A stretch of 64,000 nucleotides of DNA, taken from an uncultured Chitinophaga sp. GTDB taxonomy: Bacteria > Bacteroidota > Bacteroidia > Chitinophagales > Chitinophagaceae. The notes below the pieces were generated by a model. The model had not been told where the DNA came from. It saw nothing but the letters and a program-made list of their open reading frames with translations, and did no database searches. The position numbers and the translations under genes are program-made. The stretch covers positions 62,001 to 126,000 of the forward strand of contig NZ_CALEJS010000025.1 of the NCBI RefSeq assembly GCF_937898475.1. The letters run 5' to 3'. The number at the start of each line of letters is the position of its first letter. Position 1 is the first letter of the stretch. Shown piece by piece: positions 1 to 8,322 of the stretch.

Positions 1-146
1 GCCAGGCCCGCCGGCAGTTGAATGTGCTGGATGACCTCGTAGAGGCAATGGTAAATGATGCCGTGTTTGTACGCACGTACTTTAATGTGAGGCAGATTAA
101 CGACCGGGTAGGAAGGAGTGCCAAAGTGAAAGAAGAGGAAAGTTAA
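1..146 (+). CDS. C-terminal end of an unidentified protein (partial)
   Basis: An open frame enters from the left edge (first full codon at base 3) and stops with TAA at 144-146, leaving 47 residues. The tail is charged and ends in KVKEEES, with a central stretch DDLVEAMVNDAVFVRTYF that looks helical. I do not recognise the family. No start is visible, so size and function cannot be judged. It is followed by a GC-rich hairpin at 163-200. Confidence 0.5.
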   Translation, partial: QARRQLNVLDDLVEAMVNDAVFVRTYFNVRQINDRVGRSAKVKEEES

Positions 147-452
147 AAAGACAGGATGAGTTGACAGCCGGCTGCCGCAGACGTGTGGTGGCCGGTTGTC
201 TAAGCCAATCGGGGAAATGAGTTTAAACGTCAGGACGGGCTTAAAACAGCTTTGCACCAGGTGATCTCCTGCAGATCTTTAAAAAACGTTTGAATATTTT
301 CCCGGTTCTTTTCAACAAATGCTGCTTGTACTGTATAGCTTACTTTAAAGACTTTTATTTTTTAAATTTTACTTTTTAATATTCTTTTCAGTAGTAAGAC
401 ACACAAGTACAATAAAACGTGACAAGGTATGAGCAAAAAATTCTCCCGCTCC
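147..452. other. Gene-free stretch with one GC-rich hairpin
   Basis: No convincing gene. A hairpin with arms GACAGCCGGC (163-172) and GCCGGTTGTC (191-200), nine of ten pairs, lies 17 bases after the stop of the partial gene. It has no clear T tract, so it may be a processed or weak 3' end. The rest, especially 340-400, is AT-rich and featureless to me. Confidence 0.4.
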
Positions 453-2615
453 TCATACCTCCTCCAGGCTAAACGGCACCTTCCTCACCCTCTTCCCCGT
501 CAGATCAAAAACAGCATTACACAAGGCAGGCGCAAAAGCAGGCAAACCCGGCTCTCCCACACCGCCCGGTTGCTCATTGTTCTCCATAATATGCACCGCT
601 ATCTCCGGGATCTCGTTTATCCGCGGCATGGGATAGTTATAAAAATTCTTTTCCACTGCTTTGCCGTCTTTAAAGTGCGTAGCATGATGTAGGGTAGCTC
701 CCAGCGCCATAATAATACTTCCCTCCAGCTGGGCGCGGATAATATCCGGATTAACATACCAACCGCAATCTATCAACGCATATACCTTATCAATCTTAAT
801 CCCTTTATCCGGCCGGCGGGATACCTTTACCACATGACCTGCCATACTACCGAAACATGCTGTGATAGCCACTCCCCATCCATCGTTTTTAGCTCTTGCA
901 GACCAGTTACTGATAGCGGCCAGCTTATCCGCCAATGCCTGGCAGCGCTGGGATGTGAAATGCCTTTTCCTGAACGCAAGCGGGTCTTCTGAAACAAGAT
1001 GCGCCAGTTCATCTATGAAGCTTTCGCAGGCAAATGCATTTGTATTTGCACCTGGCGCACGCCACCACATGGTGGGTATAGGAGATTTGGTGGTAACACC
1101 GCCAAAGCTATAGTGCGGTATAGATTGATAGTAGTCGCTTGCAAGGCCGTCCATTCTGCCGGTGTTTAATGTTACGGGTTGAGGCGCTGCATCTTTATCA
1201 GGTCCCGGACCTATCCCCTGTGAAGCGGAAATAACCTGGAATGCAGTGATCTTCTTTTGCGCATCAACCCCTCCCCTGCACCTATATAAAGCTCCCGGAT
1301 GAAAGGGCCCCTGGGTCATGTCGTCTTCTCTTGTCCACATGACCTGTACCGGTGCCTTTATTTCTTTTGAGATCAACGCCGCTTCAACGGGATAATCGGG
1401 GAACGCTTTTCTGCCAAAGCCACCACCAAGAAAGGTCATATTTACGTTGATGTTCCCTGCAGGTATATTTAACCTTTCGCTCAGCTCTCTTTGTATCCAG
1501 TTGGCTTCCTGTATCGGTCCCCATATATCAACGCTGTCTGCCTTTACATCAGCCACACAGTTCAGGGGCTCCATACAGCTGTGCGATTGATAAGGCATTT
1601 CATATACCGCCTCTATATGAGCGGCAGTACCTTGTAAAGCCGTTTCAAATGCAGCAGCGGCTATAGGTTTATACAGGTCTTCCTGCATCCTGCTATAAAG
1701 CTGTTCGGAGTCCAGGTGCTCAAAGCCATCATCATCCCACGCTACCTTCAGGAATTTGCGTGCTTTCTGAGCAATCCACAGCGAATTAGCCACTACAGCC
1801 ACGCCTTCATACATTACACCGAAAACCGGCCTTTGTACCTTGAAAACATACTTTACACCACTAAGCAACCGCACAGCAGTATCATCAAAGCTTTTCACTT
1901 TTCCCCTGAACCTCGGGCTACGCTCCACTACTGCATATAGCATACCCGGTAATTTCTTATCAAGTCCAAACACTGCAGCACCATTGGTTTTTGGCATGGC
2001 ATCATTACGATGCAGGGGCTTACCAATAATCTTATAGTCTTTGCGTTCTTTTAGTTTTACCTGCTGCGGAGGATCTGATTTCGCAGCATCTTTTACAAGG
2101 GCTCCGTAGCCGAGCCGCTTTCCCGTAGCCCGGTGTATTACCTCGCCGCTTTCTGCATAGCATTCGCCGGGATTCACTTTCCATTGCCTGGCCGCCGCTT
2201 CTATCAACATTTCGCGGGCAGTAGCGCCTGCACGTAACAGCTGCTGGTACCAGCCGCGTATGGAAAAGCTTCCCTCCTGTGGTTGCGGGCCATATTTTCC
2301 AGGGTTGGCGGCGACGGACCGGATCGTCACCTGGTCCATATTAACCTCTAACTCTTCGGCAATAATTTGGGGGATAGACTGCCAGGTTCCCTGGCCCATT
2401 TCCGAGCGGTGATTGAAGATAGTAACCATGCCCGCGGCGTCTATGGATATCCAGGCCATCAACTCCGTAGCGGCGGCTTTTACATCATCCACATGGATGA
2501 TTTCGGCAATACCATTTCCAAGTGCAGGCCAGTAACAGCCGATGGTTAAAGCGATGCCAGACAAGCCTGCCTGACGCAGGAAAGCCCTTCTTGAAGGATC
2601 CGGTTTATGTTTCAT
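453..2615 (-). CDS. Molybdopterin-binding large subunit, isoquinoline 1-oxidoreductase (IorB)-like, xanthine dehydrogenase family
   Basis: A 720-residue molybdenum hydroxylase subunit expected to oxidise an aldehyde or N-heterocycle in the periplasm. It begins with a twin-arginine signal (SRRAFLRQ, residues 8-15) and a hydrophobic stretch. Family motifs follow in order: MGQG (73-76), GGGFGRK (397-403), RAPG (519-522) and GVGEPG (685-690), whose Glu-688 is the expected catalytic base. Length is normal for IorB-type proteins. These enzymes need a small 2Fe-2S subunit, normally encoded next door; neither neighbour is one, so the partner must be elsewhere or missing. Substrate is unknown. The ATG start directly precedes the Tat signal. 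Confidence 0.85.
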   Translation of the reverse strand: MKHKPDPSRRAFLRQAGLSGIALTIGCYWPALGNGIAEIIHVDDVKAAATELMAWISIDAAGMVTIFNHRSEMGQGTWQSIPQIIAEELEVNMDQVTIRSVAANPGKYGPQPQEGSFSIRGWYQQLLRAGATAREMLIEAAARQWKVNPGECYAESGEVIHRATGKRLGYGALVKDAAKSDPPQQVKLKERKDYKIIGKPLHRNDAMPKTNGAAVFGLDKKLPGMLYAVVERSPRFRGKVKSFDDTAVRLLSGVKYVFKVQRPVFGVMYEGVAVVANSLWIAQKARKFLKVAWDDDGFEHLDSEQLYSRMQEDLYKPIAAAAFETALQGTAAHIEAVYEMPYQSHSCMEPLNCVADVKADSVDIWGPIQEANWIQRELSERLNIPAGNINVNMTFLGGGFGRKAFPDYPVEAALISKEIKAPVQVMWTREDDMTQGPFHPGALYRCRGGVDAQKKITAFQVISASQGIGPGPDKDAAPQPVTLNTGRMDGLASDYYQSIPHYSFGGVTTKSPIPTMWWRAPGANTNAFACESFIDELAHLVSEDPLAFRKRHFTSQRCQALADKLAAISNWSARAKNDGWGVAITACFGSMAGHVVKVSRRPDKGIKIDKVYALIDCGWYVNPDIIRAQLEGSIIMALGATLHHATHFKDGKAVEKNFYNYPMPRINEIPEIAVHIMENNEQPGGVGEPGLPAFAPALCNAVFDLTGKRVRKVPFSLEEV

Positions 2616-2684
2616 TGCAGAAAGGTTTTAACATCGAAACCCCGCTTCTTTCCCTCTATAATTTACAAATAAAACGTAAGATTA

Positions 2685-2715
2685 TTGACATTCCCCTCCA
2701 AACCTCCTATCTTCA
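2685..2715 (+). promoter_or_regulatory. Possible Bacteroidota promoter for the 27-residue peptide
   Basis: TTG at 2685-2687 and TATCTTCA at 2708-2715, 20 bases apart, resemble the Bacteroidota -33/-7 pattern (TTTG, TAnnTTTG), with mismatches in the last two bases of the -7. The peptide ATG lies 24 bases downstream. Confidence 0.3.
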
Positions 2716-2738
2716 CCCTGCATCCACAAATCCACATT

Positions 2739-2822
2739 ATGAAAAAGGCTATATTCCTCATTTCCGTATCTTTTGCATTCATTGCCATTATGTTACTTAC
2801 AGCTATAGCTGCTACGGCATAA
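2739..2822 (+). CDS. Tiny hydrophobic peptide (27 residues), hypothetical
   Basis: ATG at 2739, TAA at 2820-2822. The product starts MKKAIFLIS and continues as an uninterrupted hydrophobic segment ending AIAATA, so it reads as a signal peptide or a single membrane helix with almost nothing after it. It sits just upstream of the FKBP gene on the same strand and has a promoter-like sequence in front. It could be a real membrane micropeptide, the remnant of a secreted protein, or chance. I know no named family. Confidence 0.35.
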   Translation: MKKAIFLISVSFAFIAIMLLTAIAATA

Positions 2823-2861
2823 TTTCCCTATCTTGCCTGCCAATATTGAATTAAAGCATAT

Positions 2862-3563
2862 ATGATCAGAAAATTCCTATTCCTGGGAGCATTGGGCCTG
2901 GCAAGCCTGCAAGGCTTTTCACAAGCCAAACCCAAGGCCAAACCGGCCGCAGCACCTGCACTGAAAACCAGTATTGATTCAGTGAGCTATGCCATTGGCC
3001 AGGATATCGGCAACTCCCTCAAAAGTCAGGGCCTTACCAACCTGAACACCACCCTGTTAATGAAAGCCATACAGGACGTTGTTAAAAACCAGCCTTTATT
3101 ATTGTCAAAAGAACAATGTGATATGAGCATAAGAGATTTCCTGCAGAAAGCAGCGGCAGAAAAAATTGCCAAAAACAAAACCGCCGGAGAACAATTCCTG
3201 GCCGCCAATAAAACCAAACCTGGCGTAGTTACACTGCCCAGCGGATTACAATACCAGGTGATCAAGGAAGGTACGGGACCTAAACCCGCGCTTACAGATA
3301 AGGTGAAAACGCACTATCATGGCACCCTGATAGACGGTACTATATTCGATAGCTCTGTAGACAGAGGACAACCCATCAGCTTTGCCGTAAATGGCGTAAT
3401 TCCCGGCTGGACCGAAGCCCTGCAACTGATGCCCGTTGGTTCTAAATGGAAACTGTTCATCCCCTCTGAACTGGCTTATGGCGACCGCCAGGCGGGAGCC
3501 AAGATCGGGCCCGGCAGCACCTTGATATTTGAAGTGGAATTATTAGAAATAGTAAAAGAATAA
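2862..3563 (+). CDS. Secreted FKBP-type peptidyl-prolyl cis-trans isomerase (FkpA/Mip-like)
   Basis: A 233-residue folding catalyst for exported proteins. Residues 1-21 form a signal peptide (MIRKFLFLGALG, ending near GFSQA). Residues about 35-125 match the helical FKBP N-terminal dimerisation region, with ISYAIGQDIG-type sequence SYAIGQDIGNSLKSQG. Residues about 130-233 form the FKBP fold, recognised by THYHGTLIDGTIFDSS, GVIPGWTEALQLMPVGSKW and IPSELAYG. Domain order is that of FkpA/Mip proteins of the periplasm. The stop codon is immediately followed by inverted repeat element F1, which may act as its terminator. Confidence 0.9.
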   Translation: MIRKFLFLGALGLASLQGFSQAKPKAKPAAAPALKTSIDSVSYAIGQDIGNSLKSQGLTNLNTTLLMKAIQDVVKNQPLLLSKEQCDMSIRDFLQKAAAEKIAKNKTAGEQFLAANKTKPGVVTLPSGLQYQVIKEGTGPKPALTDKVKTHYHGTLIDGTIFDSSVDRGQPISFAVNGVIPGWTEALQLMPVGSKWKLFIPSELAYGDRQAGAKIGPGSTLIFEVELLEIVKE

Positions 3564-3655
3564 GTCATTAGCCGAAGCAATCTCTTAACATAGATTTGGT
3601 TGGGAGATTGCTTCGTCGCTCCCCGCGCTTATCTGTGCAGCTCCTCGAAATGACG
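3563..3655. repeat. Inverted-repeat element F1 (GTCATT…GAAGCAATCTC type)
   Basis: GTCATT (3564-3569) is mirrored by AATGAC (3649-3654). Inside, GAAGCAATCTC (3574-3584) is the exact reverse complement of GAGATTGCTTC (3604-3614). The words GAAGCAATC, CGTCGCTCC and CTCG-AATGACG match a palindromic intergenic element seen in many unrelated bacterial genomes. It lies between the convergent FKBP and aroC genes. Element F2 (32912-33070) carries the same GTCATTGCGAGG terminus. Confidence 0.65.
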
Positions 3656-3704
3656 ATTTACTGAAGCCCCTTATTTATTTACAGTACTACGCGAAATAAT
3701 TAAA

Positions 3705-4706
3705 TTACTTCCAGATCCTTCCCACCCGCTGTTCCAGCAGCATAAAATCTGCCAGCACCATCGCGGTCACCGCTTCCAGTACTACGGGTACACGCAGGGC
3801 AATGCAAAGGTCATGACGGCCTTTTACACTGAAAGTTTCTATTTCCCCGCTTTTTATGTTGAGGGTATTTTGTTCTTTGGGAGTACTGCTGGTTGGTTTT
3901 ACCGCTACGCGGAATACCAGGGGATTACCGTTGGTAATACCACCTACTACACCGCCTGCATGATTGGTGGCGGTTTTGCCGGTGGTATCTATGATCGGGT
4001 CGTTATGCTCCAGGCCTTTCATGCGCGCTGCAGCAAAACCGGCGCCGAATTCAATGCCTTTGATAGCCGGTATGGAAAAGGCGGCGTGCGCCAGGCAGGA
4101 TTCAACAGAGTCAAAGAAAGGCTCTCCCAGGCCAATAGGCAGACCGTCTACTACGCATTCTACAATACCGCCTACAGAGTCTTTTGCCGCAATAGCCGCT
4201 TCCAGGCCCTCTTCCGGATCGGCATAGCCGCCTACTTCCTTCAGGGTAGCCGCTACCGTGATACCGGGCCCCAGCAGCTTCTTGGCAATCACACCGGCAG
4301 CTACCAGGTTGAGGGTGAGGCGGCCGCTGAAATGCCCTCCTCCCCTGTAGTCTTCAAAGCCGCCATATTTTTTAGTGGCTACAAAATCTGCATGACCCGG
4401 ACGCGGAAACTCCCGCAGCTTTTCATAATCAGCGCTACGGGTGTTGTTGTTCTCAAACAGAATGGTGATGGGCGCCCCTGTAGTGAGGTCGTTAAATACT
4501 CCGGATTTAATGTGGGGAAGATCCTCCTCCTTACGGGGCGTAGTACCCCTGGATCCGCCCTTGCGACGCTCGAGGTCTGCTAAAAAATCTTCCTGTTTCA
4601 ACGGAAGGCCAGCCGGCACCCCGTCTATATTTACGCCAACACTGGCGCCATGTGACTCTCCAAAAACATTTACCCGGAATATTCTACCAAAACCATTCAT
4701 TGACAT
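3705..4706 (-). CDS. aroC: Chorismate synthase
   Basis: Converts 5-enolpyruvylshikimate-3-phosphate to chorismate using reduced FMN; last step of the shikimate pathway. The 333-residue product shows GESHG (16-20), the signature RRKGGSRGTTPRKEED (about 47-62), RPGHADF and GGGHFSGR. It is somewhat shorter than the 361-residue E. coli enzyme but has all the motifs. ATG is at 4706, with a second in-frame ATG two codons on. Last gene of the aromatic operon, 21 bases after the aroA stop. Confidence 0.95.
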   Translation of the reverse strand: MSMNGFGRIFRVNVFGESHGASVGVNIDGVPAGLPLKQEDFLADLERRKGGSRGTTPRKEEDLPHIKSGVFNDLTTGAPITILFENNNTRSADYEKLREFPRPGHADFVATKKYGGFEDYRGGGHFSGRLTLNLVAAGVIAKKLLGPGITVAATLKEVGGYADPEEGLEAAIAAKDSVGGIVECVVDGLPIGLGEPFFDSVESCLAHAAFSIPAIKGIEFGAGFAAARMKGLEHNDPIIDTTGKTATNHAGGVVGGITNGNPLVFRVAVKPTSSTPKEQNTLNIKSGEIETFSVKGRHDLCIALRVPVVLEAVTAMVLADFMLLEQRVGRIWK

Positions 4707-4727
4707 CAGATTTAAAAATGAAACTGC

Positions 4728-6002
4728 TTAATTGATCTTAACTTCTTCTCTCTGTACAACACCCCCTATCTTCTGCAAATGTTCAAAAAATTCGGGGTAT
4801 GATTTGTTAACCGCCTCTGCATTGTCTATCTGCACCGGCGCATCGGCTGTTAAAGCCGCTACCGCACAAGCCATGGCAATACGGTGATCGTTGTGGGAAT
4901 GCACCCTGGCGCTCTTAATACCGGTACCGCCGTGCACCAGCATTTCATCACCCAGCAGATCTATACGGATGCCCATCTTGCCAAACTCTTCCTGCAGGGT
5001 TATACCGCGGTCGCTTTCCTTATGCGCCAGGCGGCTTACCCCCCTGAGCCGGGTAATGCCTTTACAGTTGGCTGCCAAAGCAACCAGCGGAGGGAACAGG
5101 TCCGGACAATCGGTAGCATCAAATTCAAAGGCCTGCAACCTGCCTTTCTCCACGATCACCGTGAAGACGCCGGGTGCTAAATGCGCGCCTGCTTTTTCCA
5201 GTGCTTCCAGGATAGCTTTGTCAGATTGTGCGGAATGAATGTTAAGATGATGCACTTCCGCTTTACCTGCTACGGCAGCCGCAACCAGTAAGAATGCAGC
5301 GCCGCTCCAATCTCCTTCTACCGTATACTCACCGGCGCGGTAAGTTTGCTGCTTACCAAAACGGAAATGCTCGAAATTTTCCTGCTGCACCTTTACGCCA
5401 AACTGCTCCATCAGTTGCAGGGTGAGGGCGATATAAGGCTTGCTCTTCAGATCTTTTACAGTAATGGTCACGTCTTCTGCTACAGCACCATAGGCCATGA
5501 GCAGGCCGGTGAGGAACTGAGAGCTCAGCGAACCATCTATCGTGATGTTCTTTGCCTTGAGGGGGCCCCTGATATGCAAAGGCAGCTTACCGCCGTTAGT
5601 AGTACATTGCACATCCAGTTGCGGCAGCACTTCTTCAAAAAAGCCCATAGGGCGGGTAGCCAGACTGCCATGTCCTTCAATGGTAATGGCAATATCTGCC
5701 AGGGCGGCAACAGGTGTGAACATACGGATACCCAAACCGGATTCACCGCAGTTGATACTGTCATAAAAAGGTTTTACGCCGTTGCTGGTGATCTCTACGT
5801 CTTCTCCTGCCCGTTTTATTTTAGCGCCCAGGTTCTCTGCTACTTCCAGGGCAGCCAGGCAGTCGTTACTTAATCCGGGGTTGTGAATAACCGTTTTCCC
5901 CTTGCTGAGCAGGGCGGCTGCTACCGCACGCTGCATAGCACTTTTGGAAGGGTTGGCGGTAACGGTTCCCTGTATGACGCCTGGCGATACTATAACTTGC
6001 AT
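4728..6002 (-). CDS. aroA: 3-phosphoshikimate 1-carboxyvinyltransferase (EPSP synthase)
   Basis: Joins phosphoenolpyruvate to shikimate-3-phosphate. The 424-residue product starts MQVIVSPG and shows NPSKSAMQRAVAAALL, SGLGIRMF, EGDWSGAAFLL, DCPDLFPPLVALAA and RLAHKESDR, all expected in the two-domain EPSP synthase fold. The frame is open 23 codons further upstream to a GTG, but that extension reads through the GTTTGAAG word repeat and is not homologous, so I choose the ATG at 6002. It lies between aroB and aroC in the aromatic operon. Confidence 0.95.
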   Translation of the reverse strand: MQVIVSPGVIQGTVTANPSKSAMQRAVAAALLSKGKTVIHNPGLSNDCLAALEVAENLGAKIKRAGEDVEITSNGVKPFYDSINCGESGLGIRMFTPVAALADIAITIEGHGSLATRPMGFFEEVLPQLDVQCTTNGGKLPLHIRGPLKAKNITIDGSLSSQFLTGLLMAYGAVAEDVTITVKDLKSKPYIALTLQLMEQFGVKVQQENFEHFRFGKQQTYRAGEYTVEGDWSGAAFLLVAAAVAGKAEVHHLNIHSAQSDKAILEALEKAGAHLAPGVFTVIVEKGRLQAFEFDATDCPDLFPPLVALAANCKGITRLRGVSRLAHKESDRGITLQEEFGKMGIRIDLLGDEMLVHGGTGIKSARVHSHNDHRIAMACAVAALTADAPVQIDNAEAVNKSYPEFFEHLQKIGGVVQREEVKIN

Positions 6003-6004
6003 AT

Positions 6005-6115
6005 TCAATTTGTTTGAAGTTGGAGCGTTTGATAGTTCGGGGGTTTGAAGATGACCTGATATTTGTAACACCTTCAGACTTTTAAACTCTTAAACACTCA
6101 AACGCTAAAGTTCCT
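6005..6115. repeat. Word-repeat element, GTTTGAAG family (B1)
   Basis: Left arm (6010-6049) holds GTTTGAAG and GAGCGTTTGA words; right arm (6078-6112) holds the reverse complements TTCAGAC and CTCAAACGCT. The arms could fold into an imperfect hairpin around the spacer. It lies in the aroB-aroA gap within the operon and its right arm reaches into the last codons of aroB. Confidence 0.6.
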
Positions 6116-7130
6116 GTAATAACTGTTTCAGCTCATCCAGCGGCACCGGCTTGGTAACAGCCTTGCCAATGGAATCCAGCAGCACAAAATGGATAAAGTC
6201 CTTTTCCCTTTTTTTATCAAGCCTGAAGATATCGAACACTTTTTCTTTATCAGAAGTAAGCGTTACAGGCAGCTGGTAGTCGTTGATCAGGCGCATCAGC
6301 CGGTTGGTCTGTTCTGATGGAAAGCCGTTCACCTTTTCAGATATTTTGGCGGCAGCAACCATACCTATGGCCACTGCCTGGCCATGAGCAATGTGCTCTA
6401 TCTTTTCCACCGCATGCCCCAGCGTATGACCAAAGTTCAGCCAGCGGCGGGACCCGGTCTCAAACTCATCTTCCAGCACTATCTGTGTTTTCAGTTCCAC
6501 AGAACGTTCCACCAGGAATTGCAGTACTTCCACATCACGCTCCATGGCTTTGTCACGATGCTGCTCCAGGTAGTTGAACAGCTCTTCATCCAGTATGCAG
6601 GCATACTTGATGATCTCCGCAAACCCGTTGTGCCATTCTTCTGCAGGCATGGTAGCAGGCAGCGTATAATCGAACAGGATGAATTCCGGCTGCCGGATAA
6701 TACCCAGCATGTTCTTATGCACCCCGTGGCTGATGCCGTTCTTCCCGCCAATAGAAGCGTCTACCTGGGCCAGTAAAGTAGTAGGCACAAAGGCAAAGGG
6801 GATACCGCGCATATAAATGCTGGCGGCAAAACCCGACATATCGGTAAGCATCCCCCCACCAATACCAATCAGCATCGTTTTCCTGTCTGCCTCCAGTTCT
6901 ACCAGGCCATTAATGATCTGTTCCAGCACCTCCCAGGTCTTACAATCTTCCCCATCGGGAATCACCAGCTTTCTCCAGTTGGCCAGTTTGTGGCCGTGGT
7001 GTTTATCCACGTTCTCGTCCACTACCAATACGGTGCGGGCGGGATCCACAAAATCTCCCAGCTGCGCCAGATCTGCCCCCAGGTGATAAGTGGTGGTGCT
7101 TTGCTGAAATTGGTATTTAAGTGTGCGCAT
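6105..7130 (-). CDS. aroB: 3-dehydroquinate synthase
   Basis: Cyclises DAHP to 3-dehydroquinate with NAD and a divalent metal. The 341-residue product carries GIGGGMLTDMSGF (NAD/substrate loop), PTTLLAQVDASIGGKNGI, the metal-ligand stretch NGFAEIIKYACI and LNFGHTLGHAVEK. The ATG at 7130 (MRTLKYQF) is preferred to a TTG four codons upstream. Second common-pathway gene of the operon, just after the DAHP synthase gene. aroD/aroQ, aroE and aroK are not in this window. Confidence 0.95.
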   Translation of the reverse strand: MRTLKYQFQQSTTTYHLGADLAQLGDFVDPARTVLVVDENVDKHHGHKLANWRKLVIPDGEDCKTWEVLEQIINGLVELEADRKTMLIGIGGGMLTDMSGFAASIYMRGIPFAFVPTTLLAQVDASIGGKNGISHGVHKNMLGIIRQPEFILFDYTLPATMPAEEWHNGFAEIIKYACILDEELFNYLEQHRDKAMERDVEVLQFLVERSVELKTQIVLEDEFETGSRRWLNFGHTLGHAVEKIEHIAHGQAVAIGMVAAAKISEKVNGFPSEQTNRLMRLINDYQLPVTLTSDKEKVFDIFRLDKKREKDFIHFVLLDSIGKAVTKPVPLDELKQLLQEL

Positions 7131-7160
7131 GTTGAATAGCAATTAGCTGATGGCCGTTTA

Positions 7161-8255
7161 TTACTTTTTGTCTTCGTTCATGATTTTGTTCTGCCTGTTG
7201 ATAGACTCCAGGTGAACAGCGTCGAAGTATTTCAGGATGAAATCTTTGGTCAGGCCCAGTTTCTCACCCTTGCGGATACCACGTTCCAGGATCTCATTCC
7301 AGCGGTTGGTTTGCAGGATTGTGATATTGTTCTCTTTCTTGTATTCGCCTATTTTCTCAGCCACTTTCATACGATTGCTCAGCAGCTGCATGATCTCATC
7401 GTCGATCTGGTTGATCTGGGCGCGGAGCTTTTCCAAAGCGCTATTGAAATCCTTCTGATTGGTGTGCTCATGACGCCAGGTGATACCATCCAATATCTCT
7501 GCCAATCTTTCGGGTGTTACCTGCTGTTTGGCGTCGCTCCATGCATTATCAGGATCAACGTGCGTTTCCAGCATCAGGCCATCGTAATCCAGGTCTACTG
7601 CTTCCTGGGCAATTTCCTGCAGGATGTCGCGGCGGCCGCCAATGTGGCTGGGATCGCAGATCATGGGAATACCGGTCATACGGCGTTTTACTTCGATGGC
7701 CAGGTGCCACATGGGCGCGTTACGGAACTCTGTATTGCCATAGCTGGAGAAACCACGGTGGATCAATCCCAGTTTGGTGATGCCTGCTTTCTGGATACGT
7801 TCAACCGCGCCTATCCACAGTTCCAGGTCGGGGTTGATCGGGTTTTTGATCAGTACGGTAGTGTCTACACCTTTCAGGGCATCGGCTACTTCCTGTACAG
7901 AGAAGGGGTTCACCGTGGTACGTGCGCCTACCCACAGGATGTCTACACCAAAATGCAGGGCGTCTTCCACCTGTTTGGCGGTAGCTACTTCGATGGCAAT
8001 CGGCATGCCGGTGAGTTCTTTGGCCTTCTGTAACCAGGGCAGGCCCTTGGTTCCGATACCTTCAAAAGAACCGGGACGGGTACGGGGTTTCCAGATACCG
8101 GCGCGCAGCACGTCTACTTTACCGGTTTTAGACAAGGCCAGGGCGGTAGCCAGTACCTGCTCTTCTGTTTCTGCGCTGCAGGGCCCTGAGATGATCAGCG
8201 GCTTTTTATCCGAAGACGGATCAGCGAATTTCGTTTTTGCTAAGATCTGTTCCAT
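7161..8255 (-). CDS. Bifunctional DAHP synthase / chorismate mutase (type II)
   Basis: A 364-residue fusion. Residues about 15-260 are the DAHP synthase barrel of the small KDO8P-like class (IISGPCSAET, VLRAGIWKPRTRPGSFEG, GLIHRGFSSYG, PMICDPSHIGGRRD, DYDGLMLETHVDPDNAWSD). Residues about 270-355 are an all-helical AroQ chorismate mutase (LRAQINQIDDEIMQLLSNRM…KIGEYKK). It thus runs the first step of the shikimate pathway and the first step of the Phe/Tyr branch. The fusion is common in Bacteroidota. The mutase part may also act as a feedback domain, as in related fusions; nothing in the sequence proves it. Confidence 0.93.
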   Translation of the reverse strand: MEQILAKTKFADPSSDKKPLIISGPCSAETEEQVLATALALSKTGKVDVLRAGIWKPRTRPGSFEGIGTKGLPWLQKAKELTGMPIAIEVATAKQVEDALHFGVDILWVGARTTVNPFSVQEVADALKGVDTTVLIKNPINPDLELWIGAVERIQKAGITKLGLIHRGFSSYGNTEFRNAPMWHLAIEVKRRMTGIPMICDPSHIGGRRDILQEIAQEAVDLDYDGLMLETHVDPDNAWSDAKQQVTPERLAEILDGITWRHEHTNQKDFNSALEKLRAQINQIDDEIMQLLSNRMKVAEKIGEYKKENNITILQTNRWNEILERGIRKGEKLGLTKDFILKYFDAVHLESINRQNKIMNEDKK

Positions 8256-8269
8256 TGGTTGCTATTTTA

Positions 8270-8300
8270 GTTCATGGTCCATCGTCGATGGTCCATGGTA
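8270..8300. repeat. Near-perfect palindrome, CCATCGTC family (E1)
   Basis: Bases 8273-8297 read CATGGTCCATCG, a central T, CGATGGTCCATG. They equal their own reverse complement except at two T/T positions and the central base. It lies between tyrA and the DAHP synthase gene. The same words (CCATCGTCCAT, ATGGACGATGG) form the long hairpin at 60928-61021. Confidence 0.55.
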
Positions 8301-8322
8301 TGTTTTAAATTAAGATGCTTTA

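Noticed and set aside
429..692. An 87-codon plus-strand frame at the end of the molybdenum hydroxylase gene
   Set aside because: Overlaps the conserved C terminus of the minus-strand gene (including the GVGEPG region side) and has no recognisable content.
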